Positions 9,081 to 19,699 of a stretch of DNA of 64,000 nucleotides are shown piece by piece. Source of the stretch: Selaginella moellendorffii (Eukaryota > Streptophyta > Lycopodiopsida > Selaginellales > Selaginellaceae); contig NW_003314359.1 of NCBI RefSeq assembly GCF_000143415.4, positions 291,437-355,436 of the forward strand, given 5' to 3'. The translations under genes and the position numbers were made by a program. Each line of letters starts with the position of its first letter. Positions within the stretch are counted from its first letter, which is position 1. Under the pieces are notes generated by a model. It saw nothing but the letters and a program-made list of their open reading frames with translations, was not told the origin of the DNA and did not search any database.

Positions 9081-10916
9081 TTAGCCAACGTCTTTGACTC
9101 CAACGTACCACACGGCCGAGGCTACCATAGTAGCAACCATGTGGCATATCTGCGTACTATGGCTTGGCTCCAGCCTCGACGTTCTGGCGAGCGTGGCAAA
9201 CCAAGTAGCGCTCCCGGCAAGCATCACCTCCGCCGCGATCTTGCTCCACCTCGGCATTTCCATGTACGCATAGACGGGTCCAAAGGCGGAGCACAGGATG
9301 GTGATGCAAACGCACAGCGCCACCCGGATCCAAGGAAACGCGCTCGCTGTGGTCACCACCTTGTTACCGGATTCCTTAACCAAGGTGTCACCTTGATACG
9401 CGTACCCGAGCTCCTCGACCGCGGCATGCTCCTGAAGCTCGGAGCAAAACAATGGCTGGCGCATGAGCGTGAGAGCTGCTTCGATGCTCTGGACGTCGTG
9501 ATCGGCTCTCGAGAGGATGTTTGATACCAGCGAGAGGTATGGCGAGCTCGGCGTGCTTGATATCTTGTGATCTCTAGCGATGGCGAGCCTGGTGTGATGA
9601 ACCTCGGCGAAGATCCCAATCAGCCTGCCTTTGAGCCTCTCCCGGACGCTCACGAGCGTCCGCAAGGAGAGACCGGTGCTCACCACGGTGGCCAGCCACA
9701 GCATTCCATGGCCAACGAGTCCTCTCGGCGCAAGCTTCTCCACCTTGAGCGCGCCATAGAGCCAGCCTCCCACCACGAGCAAGAGCTCGACAATGTTGAA
9801 TGCTATGCTCAAGCAAGCCATGCGAGCCCGCTTCGACGTCTCCCACGAGATGATCTTGTCAGTCGCGATCGAGGCTACGTTGGCTCCGTGGGCAGTCACA
9901 ACGTAGCTCACGCCATCGAATCCTAGCAGAGATAGCAACGCATCGTCGCCGGCAATGCCCTCGGCTCCAAGCTTGGCCATGACCATCCTGGGAGCGAACA
10001 GCCACACCGCAAGCCCCCGCCCGGACGCCGCCCCCATGAGCCCCACTGCGACGCACACCATGCTGTGAACGATGCAATACATCCACACCGCGGATCCTAC
10101 CAAGGCCACTCGAGTCGCCGTGTTGTCTCCTACGTACTTCGCGATTGTCACGTATGGCATCACCACCCCGTCGAGCTGATACGACGTGATGTAGCGCCCC
10201 ATTCCCGGATCTTGTTGCGCGTCGCTGCTGGACTCGTTCATGGACACCGAGCGCGTTGGTCTCCGCAAGATCTCGTTGCAGATGAGCGTGGTGACACCAT
10301 TGGTATCAAACTGGATGTTGTTGGCATCGCAGCTAGCAGTGTATTCCAGGAGCGCCTGGATGGTTTCACCGGGCAGCGGCGAGTACATGCCATCTGTGTC
10401 TGCGTACCTGACAGGGGAGTACTCTGGGCATCTGGGCGAGCTTGTCCAAAGCACTGCAGCGCCATGATCGTCATCCCCATGCTTTTGTCTGCCAACGAGA
10501 AGAATCAGCCATCGCTGGCGAGCGAGAACCTCTGCCAAGGTAGACACTTTCACGCACAAGGCCTGCAACTGGGCTGGCGTCCTCCAGCTTAGAAGAAGCA
10601 CGTCTATCCTGGTTTTGCCGCCATTGTATCCGGGAGCGAACACGTACCAGTTGCCACTCTGTATGGCAGAGGCGGCGGCGGAAGCACGCTGGAGAATTGC
10701 GAGTGATGCGATGGTGGACGTGATCGGGTTGCTGGGCCTCTGGGCATTGCTCGCCCTGACACCGATGCCCACGGCTCCCCAGAATGCCACAATCTGCGAC
10801 GACCACGCTGCTGTTGACGACGTTGCCACATTCTGTGCCCGGGCAACCGGGACGATGGCTGCTAGCGACGCTAGAATTGGAGTTAGGAACCTTGGGAATC
10901 CTGTGATGGGATCCAT
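9081..10916 (-). CDS. Unrecognised multi-pass membrane protein with signal peptide
   Basis: A single exon, 611 residues from the ATG at 10916 (the frame is open 22 codons further upstream, but MDPITGFPRFLTPILASLAA begins a good signal peptide ending near ARAQN). An N-terminal non-cytosolic part of about 270 residues contains several Cys (CPEY, TASCDANN, LICNE). About seven to eight hydrophobic segments follow, such as AVWMYCIVHSMVCVAVGLMG, VELLLVVGGWLYGAL and VALCVCITILCSAFGPVYAY, with a cytosolic-looking loop between. I do not recognise the family and propose no function. It is adjacent to the 7TM array but not similar to it in sequence. GC-rich codon use matches neighbouring genes. Confidence 0.65.
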   Translation of the reverse strand: MDPITGFPRFLTPILASLAAIVPVARAQNVATSSTAAWSSQIVAFWGAVGIGVRASNAQRPSNPITSTIASLAILQRASAAASAIQSGNWYVFAPGYNGGKTRIDVLLLSWRTPAQLQALCVKVSTLAEVLARQRWLILLVGRQKHGDDDHGAAVLWTSSPRCPEYSPVRYADTDGMYSPLPGETIQALLEYTASCDANNIQFDTNGVTTLICNEILRRPTRSVSMNESSSDAQQDPGMGRYITSYQLDGVVMPYVTIAKYVGDNTATRVALVGSAVWMYCIVHSMVCVAVGLMGAASGRGLAVWLFAPRMVMAKLGAEGIAGDDALLSLLGFDGVSYVVTAHGANVASIATDKIISWETSKRARMACLSIAFNIVELLLVVGGWLYGALKVEKLAPRGLVGHGMLWLATVVSTGLSLRTLVSVRERLKGRLIGIFAEVHHTRLAIARDHKISSTPSSPYLSLVSNILSRADHDVQSIEAALTLMRQPLFCSELQEHAAVEELGYAYQGDTLVKESGNKVVTTASAFPWIRVALCVCITILCSAFGPVYAYMEMPRWSKIAAEVMLAGSATWFATLARTSRLEPSHSTQICHMVATMVASAVWYVGVKDVG

Positions 10917-11154
10917 ACAGGTATGCATCTCGAGAGGTTCTCGAGATAGACTGATAAAACACCGCACACAATGGAAAGTCAACTCGTTCCGTAATTCGCA
11001 GAGGCTGCTCCTTTGTTTTCCTCAGTCCACGAAGGAGAAATTCAACTCCAAGACTTAAGCGTGGAGTCAAAGTTTTGATCGGTGGTTGTTCATCGACAAG
11101 CAAAAGCTTTTCTTGTTTCAGACTCTCAGACTAACGCTTGTTGGTTGAATTTGA

Positions 11155-11700
11155 ATGTCTGGCTATAGTATACAATACTGGCTGATCGTCAGATTCTTGG
11201 TTCACTTCCCGTCTTGGCTCCTTGGCATTGCCTTCATGTGCAGGCTGAAACACCAGCAGGATCCATTGCTGGCTGCCCAGTACATGGACACCTTCGACTA
11301 TCTGGGCTTATACATTGCCATGGCCATGATATACATCTTCTCATGAGCCAGGCAGATGGTTTCGCAGGTGTTCCACATTTTCTTCCCCTTCTGGAACCGA
11401 TTCAGGTGGCCGGTCTATGTGTACCTCTTGTGGCCCAAGGAAGAGATGGATGCGTTCGAGCAGCAGCTGAGCTCGCTCATATCTTAAAGCCAGAGAGTCC
11501 ACTTCCCTTTGTCCGTGGGAGCTGTGTGGGAGGTGTTCTCAGAAGCTAATGAGGAACTGGAGACATACAAGTTTGGATCAAGTTTTGGATGCATTATTGG
11601 GAAAAAAACGGCTGTTGCTTCCGAAAGCTTGAAGCCCAAAAGATCTACTAGAGCGTTTCTTGCCAAAGCCCAGAAGGATGTAATTGATAGCAGAATCTAG
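11155..11700 (+). pseudogene. Truncated, broken copy of the 7TM/coiled-coil family
   Basis: This aligns with exon 2 of the intact gene at 12509-13641: LKHQQDPLLAAQYMDTFDYL versus LQRQQDPLLAAEYMDTFDYL. It has no exon 1. An in-frame TGA lies at 11344-11346 where part of the TM6-TM7 loop is missing, and a TAA follows the segment FEQQLSSLIS. The distal part still reads SQRVHFPLSVGAVWEVFSEA. Similarity extends upstream into intron 1 sequence (about 11096-11154 versus 12958-13019), so it arose by DNA duplication, not retroposition. A further 3' part reads to the stop at 11700 but has lost the coiled-coil pattern. Confidence 0.85.
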
Positions 11701-12508
11701 AGGGCTGCCAACCATCTTATGCTTGGTGCCCCATGATCGATTGATTGCTTGCAGCCATTCTTGATGAATCGAGACAACCACTGATCAAGACTTTGACTCG
11801 GTTTTTTCTACTTTATTTCCTGAGAAAAACAAAGATTTTGCAGTTTTGGTTTATTAATGGAGCCCATAGAGCAACGCGCAGTGTTTAGAGTAAATTAGTC
11901 ATTAATATATAATAGTAATTTACAGTTTACCTAAATGATAATAATTTCATCGTTAGTTTTGTAATGTTTCTAAAACTTTCGCCTTTATCCAGGCCTATTA
12001 ATATATAAACTGTCTAATTAGGACTGAATATAGTCTATTCATTTTTGTATATTAACAAAGGTATAATCAATGCACCACAAATATGTATATATATTTAGAG
12101 ATTATACCCTTGTTTATAATCTCTAAATATATATACATATTCGTGGTGCATTGTAGGTTGATGCTCTAGTGTTTAAGGGGGCCAAGAACCGAAAGATAAC
12201 AAAACAAGCGAGCGTGTAACAAATTTAACGAACGAATCAAGCAGGAGTGTGGACAGGACACAACAGTAAGAACAATATTCTTGAATAAAGATATGATAGA
12301 GAATAAAATCATGGAGAAGGAGAACAAACCCTATTGCATTCCTTATCTACATGCTGTTGATGACATGGACAAGTCTAGTGCGGCCAATTGAGCTACCTAT
12401 AGAAGAACTCGAAACAAATAGTCAAAGTGTTGATCAGTGGTTGTAGCTTGAAGGATTCAAGACCGATCAATCGAGCTCGCCCAATCACTGCGGCACTTGC
12501 AACTCGAG
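11701..12508. other. Intergenic spacer with a foldback repeat, upstream of the first intact 7TM gene
   Basis: No coding sequence is supported. The first half is AT-rich and contains the inverted repeat listed next; the second half (12180-12508) is more balanced in composition and should hold the promoter and leader of the 7TM gene starting at 12509. Confidence 0.6.
12069..12152. repeat. Near-perfect 38-bp inverted repeat (foldback element)
   Basis: The left arm 12069-12106 begins AATGCACCAC and ends GAGATTATA. The right arm 12115-12152 is its reverse complement with a single mismatch (12142, C for T). The loop is 8 bases. The transcript would form a very stable hairpin; size and AT-richness suit a miniature foldback transposon (MITE-like) or, less likely, a small-RNA precursor. 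Confidence 0.85.
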
Positions 12509-13641
12509 ATGGTCACCAGCCGCCCAGATTCTGACATAGATTATATCCTCCTGGGCTTTGGCATTGCCACCGCAATACCCTTCACCATAGCGAATGGCGT
12601 GCTGTTTGTCCATCGCCAGCGCTCCTACTTTCATGCCCAGGGTGGGGTTTACTTCATACTCGCCAGCTCCCTGGCTGGGCTGGCTTGGATAGCAACGGTG
12701 TTTGTTAACAATGGGCACTTCAGCACAGTCGGGCCATTGCAGAGTTGCAAGCTGTGGCTGTTTTGGCTGCAAGGATTCAGCTTCTGCTTCTGGTTCATGC
12801 TCACTGCCTTTCGGCTCCGCCGCATGTACGAGCTCAGCCACAACATCAAGAGATGGCGGTGGGAGTACTACGCTTTTGCGGCCATCTGCCTCCTTCCGGT
12901 GGTGGGCACGTCAACCGCTGCCATCTTCAGTAACTTCAATGTGGAGCATGGAGGGTGAGCAAAAGCTTCAAACTCTCACACTAACGCTTACTGGTTTGGA
13001 TTTGAATGTCTGGCAATAGCATACACTACTGCAGAATCAACGGGAACTGGCAGATCGTCAGATTCTCGGCCTACCTTCCATATTGGCTCTTCGCCGCCGC
13101 TGTCATGTGGAGGTTGCAACGCCAGCAGGATCCATTGCTGGCTGCCGAGTACATGGACACCTTCGACTATCTGGCCTTGGTCATCGCCATCGCCGTGATA
13201 TACGTCTTCTCGTATCTGACGAGCGTGAGCCGTATTGTTTCTGGCAGATGCCTCTTGACCGTCTCACAGGTCTGCCTCGTCTTCTTCCCCTTTTGGACGC
13301 GATTCGCGTGGCCCGTCTATCTGTGCCTCTTGCGGCCCAAGGAGGAGATGGACGCGTTCGAGCAGCAGCTGAGCAGCGCCGGTGCGCGAGCCTTGCTCAT
13401 ATCTCAAAGCCAGAGAGTCCACTTCCCTTCGTCCGAGGGAGCTGTGTGGGAGGCATTCGCAGAAGCGAACGAGGAGCTGGAGAAGTACAAGGTGAGATCA
13501 AGCTTTGGATTGCATTCTTGTGGAATAAAAAGGCTGTCGCTGCAGCATGAGATCCAGAAGCTCCAAGCCCAGAAGCTGCGTCTCCAGGAGAAGATCCGTG
13601 ATCTACGAGACCAGGCAAAGCAACAGGTGATAAAGAAGTAA
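12509..13641 (+). CDS. Seven-transmembrane protein with C-terminal coiled coil, array member 1 (RGS1-like TM region, no RGS domain)
   Basis: Exons 12509-12954, 13020-13491 and 13546-13641 encode 337 residues. Seven hydrophobic segments are visible: TM1 YILLGFGIATAIPFTIANGV, TM2 VYFILASSLAGLAWIATVF, TM3 LWLFWLQGFSFCFWFMLTAF followed by RLRRMYEL, TM4 YYAFAAICLLPVVGT, TM5 near YLPYWLFAAAVMW, TM6 YLALVIAIAVIYVFSYL and TM7 TVSQVCLVFFPFWTRFAWPV. A conserved tail (RPKEEMDAFEQQL, HFPSSEGAVWEAFAEANEEL) leads into a coiled coil in exon 3 (EIQKLQAQKLRLQEKIRDL). The TM3 pattern WxxWLQG and loop spacing recall the receptor half of plant RGS1, but no RGS box is present. Intron 2 is 54 bp, in frame and stop-free, so its retention would insert 18 residues. 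Start is the first ATG; paralogues begin at equivalent places. Confidence 0.8.
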
Positions 13642-13714
13642 TAATCCCGCTTTGAGAAAGTCAAGTGCCAGGGCTGGAAAATTGGATAGAGGGTCGAGCG
13701 AGTTTGCTTTGTCC

Positions 13715-14897
13715 ATGGCGTCTCAATGTTGCAAGCAAGGGTGTTACATGGGAGTGGTGCCCAGTCATCCGAGCACTCCCTACGACTTCACACTCCTGGC
13801 ATTTGCTTTGGCCGCGACAGTACCGTTCATCGTGGCGAATGGCGCGCTCTTCGCCCATCGCGGCCGCTCCTACTTTCGAGCACAGGGAGGTGTGTATCTC
13901 ATCCTAGGCAGCTCGCTAGCGGGCTTAGTCTGGATAGCAGCCCAGTTCGTCAACAATGACCACTTCAGCAGGGTCGGGCCGCTTAGAAGCTGCGTGCTGT
14001 GGGCGTTCTGGCTCCAGGGGACGGGTATTTGCCTGTGGTTCGTGCTCACTGTTCTCCGGCTTGCTCGGATGTACGAGCTCAGCAAGAACATCGACAACTG
14101 GTCGTGGAAGTACTACGCTTTCGTGGCCTTTTGCCTGCTTCCCATAGTCATCCTGTCCACCGTTGCTGGCTTCAGTGACTTCGATGGACACGAGAAAAGG
14201 TAAAGTTCATGACTTGCCAAGTTTCATCTCTATCTCTCTCGGACTGATTGTTCTTGATAACAGCAAACCGGCGTGCAAGCCAAACAAGCATTGGAAAATC
14301 ATCGTCCGGTCCGTGTATACTCCATACTGGCTGCTGCTCATCTTCTTTATCTATAAGCTGCGCAACCAGGAGGATCCACTGCTAGCTACCGAGTACAGGG
14401 ACACTTTGGACTACTTGGCTATGGCTATCGTCATTGTCATGCTCTCCGGCGTCGCGGTTGTGACGAAAGCTAGCGATACTATCCCTGGCAGATGCTTCCT
14501 AACGTTTTCAACATGCTGTCTCGTGTTCTTTCACTTTTGGATACGCTTCGGGTGGCCGATTTACCTATGTCTCTTCAGGCCCAAAGAGGAGATGGACAAC
14601 TTCGAGCAGGAGCTAACTTACGGTGGTGCCCGAGCTCTGGACATGGTTTACAGCCAAAGGATACACTTTCCTTCCTCTGAAGGTGCTATTTGGGAAGCTT
14701 TCTCCAAAGCTAGTGACGATCTGGACAGATACAAGGTAGAGCTTGTTTCTTTTTCTTCTTCTTCTGGCGCTCTAGCTAATGCTACACTGAAACAGGATGA
14801 AATACGGAAGCTAGAATTGCAGAAAGCGCTGCTGGAAGGGAAGATCCAAGAGTTACAAGTGCAGAAGAGAAAAGCAGCTGGATCTGGTCATTCTTAA
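13715..14897 (+). CDS. Seven-transmembrane protein with C-terminal coiled coil, array member 2
   Basis: Exons 13715-14199, 14264-14735 and 14796-14897 give 352 residues; the downstream Met at 13748 would give 341 and aligns better with its paralogues. It has the same seven-TM plan as the other members, with diagnostic blocks HRGRSYFRAQGGVYLILGSS, LWAFWLQGTGICLWFVLTVL, RLARMYELSKNID and KLRNQEDPLLATEYRDTLDY. After TM7 come RPKEEMDNFEQELTYGGARA and HFPSSEGAIWEAFSKASDDL, then the exon 3 coiled coil (DEIRKLELQKALLEGKIQEL). Exon 2 has exactly the same length (472 bp) as in member 1 and splice phases are identical. The gene starts 73 bp after the stop of member 1, so the two are tightly packed head to tail. 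Function unknown; a G-protein-coupled sensor role is only inferred from TM topology. Confidence 0.8.
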
Positions 14898-15338
14898 GTT
14901 AATCTATGCAAGGTTGGCATTTTGTTCTATCTCCTTTTCAATCTTTTTGATTCTTTACTTGACTTTGAGTCCAGTACCTCAGGGAAAGTTTCAAGGAGAC
15001 TGCCAAGGTCACAAATTCAATGTGCTAGTTTTCTTCGTCGTGTTCCAAAGCTTTGTTTGTTTTGCAGACTCTTCCACAACTTGACTTTGAAGCGGGTTGC
15101 TCTGCTTCCCTGTCATGATTTTTTGCCGTGGACGGACGATGACTGCTGTTCCACGAAAAAGAGAACACGCACACACGGATCCTGAGTCTGTGTAAAGAGT
15201 ACGTAAAGGACTGAATTTTCTCAAATGTTTGGACAGACTCAGAAACTCCAAGTCAAGCAGAAAACTCATGCCTTCACAATCTTCACGACATCGAGCGCGT
15301 AAGATGGTTTTTTAGTTTTGGAAAGGAAGCGACAGCTA
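14898..15338. other. Spacer between 7TM array members 2 and 3
   Basis: 440 bp holding the 3' region of member 2 and the promoter/leader of member 3. I see no coding potential, RNA gene or strong repeat. Confidence 0.5.
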
Positions 15339-16447
15339 ATGGATCGAACTGACACTGTCTATGACTACATACTCTTGGGCTTCGCCTTGGGAGCTGCGGT
15401 GCCATTTATCATAGCAAATGGCGTGCTCTTCGTCCATCGCAATCGCTCCTACTTTCGAGCACAGGGAGGAGTGTACCTCGTTCTGTGCAGCTCTTTAGCT
15501 GGCTTGGTCTGGATATCATCATCTTTTCTCAACGATGGTCACTTCCAGCATACCGGGCCTTTTGTAAGCGGCGTCCGATGGGCATTTTGGCTACAAGGAC
15601 TGGGGGTTTGCTCCTGGTTCATGCTCACGGTTCTCCGGCTTCGTCGGATGTACGAGCTCAGCCGGAACATCCACAAATGGTCCTGGGGAAACTACGCTCT
15701 ACTGCTCGCCTCCATGCTTCCAGTCTTGGTTTTGTTCGTGGCCGCAAACTTGAAGCGAGAGAGGTAAAGTTTGATGCTCTAGTCATGTTCATTCTCCAAA
15801 GCTCGTATTATCAGCAGGGAACGTCATGGTACGCTAGACAGTGCGAGAGTACTCACTGTCCTGGCGGTCTACACTCCAAACTTGCTACTGGTTATCGTGT
15901 TTATGTACAAGCTGCGCAACCAGCAAGATCCTTTGTTGACTGTGGAGTACGCGCACACTTGCGAGTACTTGACTATGGCGGTGGCCATCTGTTTTCTCGC
16001 TGCCATCGCGGTCTTCACAGGGGACAGCCAAAGCATTGCCGGCAGATGCTTCTTAACATTTTGCGTCTGCTGCCTCGTCTTCTTCCACTTTTGGATCCGG
16101 TTCGGGTGGCCAGTTTATTTGTGTCTCTGGAGACCGGCAGAGGACATGGATAAGTTTGAGGAGGAACTCACGTCCGCTGGTGCTCGGGCTTTGGCCGTCG
16201 TTCCCAACCAGATGCTGCATTTCCCGTCGTCAGAAGGTGCCATTTGGGAGGCTTTCTTCAAAGCGAGCGAGGAACTGGAAAGTTACAAGGTGAAAGATAA
16301 ATACTCTTCTCTCATATAACAATGGTTGCTAATGCTGGATAACAGGAAGAAATCCGGAAGATGGAAGCTCAGAAGTTGCTGTTAGAGGACAAGATACGAG
16401 AGCTGCAGTGGCAGAAGTGGACAATGGCTGGAACTGGTCAGTTTTAA
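15339..16447 (+). CDS. Seven-transmembrane protein with C-terminal coiled coil, array member 3
   Basis: Exons 15339-15763, 15815-16289 and 16346-16447 give 333 residues. TM1 YILLGFALGAAVPFIIANGV, the loop HRNRSYFRAQGG, TM3 RWAFWLQGLGVCSWFMLTVL with RLRRMYELSRNIHKW, and the TM5-TM6 loop KLRNQQDPLLTVEYAHT match members 1 and 2. TM7 (FLTFCVCCLVFFHFWIRFGW) is Cys-rich. The tail has the family blocks FEEELTSAGARAL and HFPSSEGAIWEAFFKASEEL, then a coiled coil (EEIRKMEAQKLLLEDKIREL). Only the region joining TM4 to TM5 (exon 1/2 junction) differs strongly between members. The stop is 34 bp from the stop of the convergent CER1-like gene. Confidence 0.8.
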
Positions 16448-16481
16448 GTTATTGCAAGACTTGGAAGAAATTATTCCAAAC

Positions 16482-18926
16482 TTAATAGTAGGGGACGAAG
16501 CCACGATTCACAGCCGCTCTCATCACGGCATCAATCTTGTCCACGTCAATCGTGTTGCCAACCTCGTGATGGTTCCAGTTTTCCATGGTCGCCAGGATTC
16601 CTCCCGCGTGACTTGCCTGGACGACTCCTCTCGGCATGCTTCCCTGCCAGGACAAAGAAGACGATGAGCACCACCAGCAAGTGAAAACGGAGAGACTCTC
16701 ACCTCGCAAGCTCGGATTCCTTTATACTCGGGAGGCAGGCGCATTGCTGGAAGCTTGGCGTACGAGCAATCAGGACGGGTTTCCTCCATAGCCTCCTCGG
16801 TGAATTGATAGAAACAAGCTCCAGAAGGAGCGTGGAGCTGCTCCATCGCTCGCAGGGGCTCTCCAACGATCCAGGCCTGTAAATTCCAGCAAGTTACGTC
16901 CAGCTTTTCTGGGAAGGAAGCATATCATACTTTGCAGTGCTTCCCGTGCTCGAGTGACTCAACTGCGACGAGCTTGTGCTGGGATTCTTGCGGGACCGAT
17001 TTTTTAAGCGACTCAAAGGCATAGGACGAGGATTTAGCCAGAACCTGAGGAAAAAACCAGAGCTTTACGTGGGAAACGCGGGCAGGAGCTAGCTGCTCAC
17101 CGTCACTTCAGTGGCGCGGTGGCGGCAGAGATAATTGGCGATGGCACGGCCAACTTTGTGCTCGACTCCGACCAGGAAAACCTCGCTAGCATCTTTTGGA
17201 AGCTTGTCAAGAACAATGGCGCTGGTTAGCGTGCTTCCGTCCACCACCTTGATGCTGAGGCCGGGGTGGTTTTTCAGAAACAGTGCTCCACTCGCATTCA
17301 AATGCTCGTCCTGTGGGGATCATAACGATGTTCACAACATGGAGTATACACTTTGACATACCTTGTTGTGTATTCCCAGGCATATGAACTTGGCTCCTTT
17401 GTCCTGTGCGGCCAGGATGGCGCGCTCGATGAGCGCATTCAAGCTTCCGATCTCAGACGTCATTCCAAACTATACAAAACGCAAAACTTACCATCGCACA
17501 GCAAGATGAAAAGTATACTCACGTGAAAGCTAAACCTCGGGATCGCCCATGTCTGCGCGAGAACCTTGTCGACGGTGTGCTCCTCAACAGTGAACGGGCT
17601 CCCAAACGCCCACAGCAACAGCATAGCGGGGAGCGCCAGAGGATACAGGAGCCAAATGTACCACTTCCTGCAATACGGCTGCGCTGCAAAAGATGGTATC
17701 CCAAACGACAAGTGGAAGACCGATAAGGGGTCAGTCGGGTGCGTTAAGAACACGAAATCCACCAACTCCGTCCTGCCTGCGTGGTCACGCAAGTTATAAG
17801 TCCCGACGAAGCTGGAAAAGAAAAAAAACGACAAAACAAAGTACCTTGACGAGCTGCAAGATGGAGCTGATCGCTTGTCTTGTCTACGGTCCCATAAATG
17901 TAGTCGTATAGGGGAACGAAGAGGCAGAAATTTGTGTGGACCTGCGTGTGATGGAGAGAATGGAACCTGGAAGGATAGGAGATGTGGAGGATAAGCAGTT
18001 GAAAAGATAGAAAAACTTACGATGGAGTGTAGACGAGGTACTTGAGCAGAGGAAGAGCTTGAAACATCCAGGATGGCATGAACTCCCAGTTGCAATGGCC
18101 AATGTAGTTCATGAAATCAAACCACAGCATGTAGGAGTAGATGAGGGCGAGCGAGGCGGTGCCAAGGAAGAGGTTGACAATGAGCGTGGAGCCAAAGAGG
18201 ACCGCGTAGCTCAGGTGCTCGGCAAAAGGATGGACGTTGCCAGTCACGGCCTGGGTGACAAAGGAGAGATGGTGGTGGGAATGGTAGCGGCGGTAGAGAG
18301 AATGGTGGTGGAGGGCGCGATGGAACCAGTAATAGAGGAACTCCACGGGTCCCAGGTGCCAGAGGATGGTGATGACCAAACCCCTCCAATCCCACACGGC
18401 ATGGTTCGGCAAGCACAGTGGCGAGAACTGGTACGCGAGCAACATCAGCGCCTGGAGCAGTATGAAATCCTCCCTGAGTGACGGAAGAAACAAAAGAGAA
18501 AGAAGCCGTGAGCGCGCGCGCGCGAGAGAGAGAGAGAGAGATTTGACAAAGTCTGTGATCGCATACCAATCTCTTTCCCTGTCCAGCTGATCGAACTTCA
18601 TCCCCTTGGTCTGGACCTGGTGCTTCTTGACTATGTCGTGGACGCTGGTGACCGTGATCCATAGCTGGCCCTGGATATAGCGCAGCGCCGCGAGCACGAG
18701 GATATGGAGGCTAAAGTTGTCCCTCGAGCGGCCCTCCGGGGTCATCGCGCTTCGCACTGCATTGGCCACCAGAGGCAAGTAGAGGAGATACTGCCAAGAT
18801 CAAGAGACAACGAGAGAGATTTAGGAATGCGCATGCATGCATGTACAGCGAGAGAAAGAGAGAAACCTTGAAGCTTCCAAGCCTCTCCCATGGCCAGTGC
18901 GTGAGCAACCCAGGATTGATCGCCAT
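16482..18926 (-). CDS. CER1: CER1-like very-long-chain aldehyde decarbonylase (cuticular wax alkane synthesis)
   Basis: Ten exons (18926-18867, 18790-18567, 18473-18021, 17966-17845, 17776-17523, 17469-17362, 17310-17101, 17044-16931, 16876-16703, 16643-16482) give 626 residues, the usual CER1 size. The fatty-acid-hydroxylase-type His clusters are complete: [24 protein letters not shown] and [10 protein letters not shown]. Several TM helices surround them, and the C-terminal WAX2 domain ([19 protein letters not shown] through GFVPYY) is intact. With CER3 and cytochrome b5, CER1 converts very-long-chain acyl-CoA to alkanes in the ER for the cuticle. The exon 5 acceptor at 17777 was chosen on phase; a nearer AG at 17812 gives a frameshift. 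Intron 2 carries a GC/GA microsatellite near 18508-18541. Confidence 0.93.
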
Positions 18927-19699
18927 AGCTCCCGAGCTAGCTTGCTTTCTCCTTGCAGAGCTTAATCGTGGAAGCCAGAGGTGCTCGTCAGATATCTGGA
19001 GATCTGTGCTCGGCACAAACAATGTGGCCTGGCCGCCCTAAGCTTCCAATGCTAGGCAGCTGACAATAAATCGAGAACCACTTGGAGGTCCGCCGTTGGT
19101 TGGCGTTCCACCTTTCTAGTCGCCGGATCCGCCGGGTTCGAACCTCCGTCTGGTGTGTTTGAAGATATATCCTCCAAGCACTGAAGCTCTTTGTTGGCAA
19201 GTACGGTGGCCTGGCCGGACCAACGCCCGCTTTTAAAACCTGTAACAGTGAGGAGGTTGACGCACAAAGGAATGCATCGTCGTCAAGCTCTTTGCGTGCG
19301 GCAGAGGACAATGGTACACAGGACCACGTCATCACCTTAAGCCGCTAGCGTGATTGTGACAATCGCAAAGAATTAACAAGTCATTTGTGTGCAGTCATTG
19401 AACTCACGGCATCTAACATGTCATCATAAGGTATGTGATGCAATGATAGTCACTTGGATAGTAGCTAAAGCCAATGCTAGATCTCGAGCTGAAGAATCAC
19501 ATAACAAGAAATCTCAAAATAACGAGGAGAGTATGGGATAGCTCTCGTTGATATTTCTAGACCATAGCATGTCTATTGTCCTGGCTGAGTGAAGATCTGT
19601 GGATCAAAGAGCAGAAAACAGGAACTATCCTTTCTGCTTGATGGGAATATAGTAATGATCTGAGCTGAGAGAAGACACCACTACGAAGACATGAAGCTA

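Noticed and set aside
7805-9103. 432-codon minus-strand open frame
   Set aside because: Antisense shadow of the PPR gene.
12069-12152. Rho-independent terminator or CRISPR-like repeat
   Set aside because: A plant nuclear context; there are no spaced repeats, and the hairpin is AT-rich with long arms, more like a foldback transposon.
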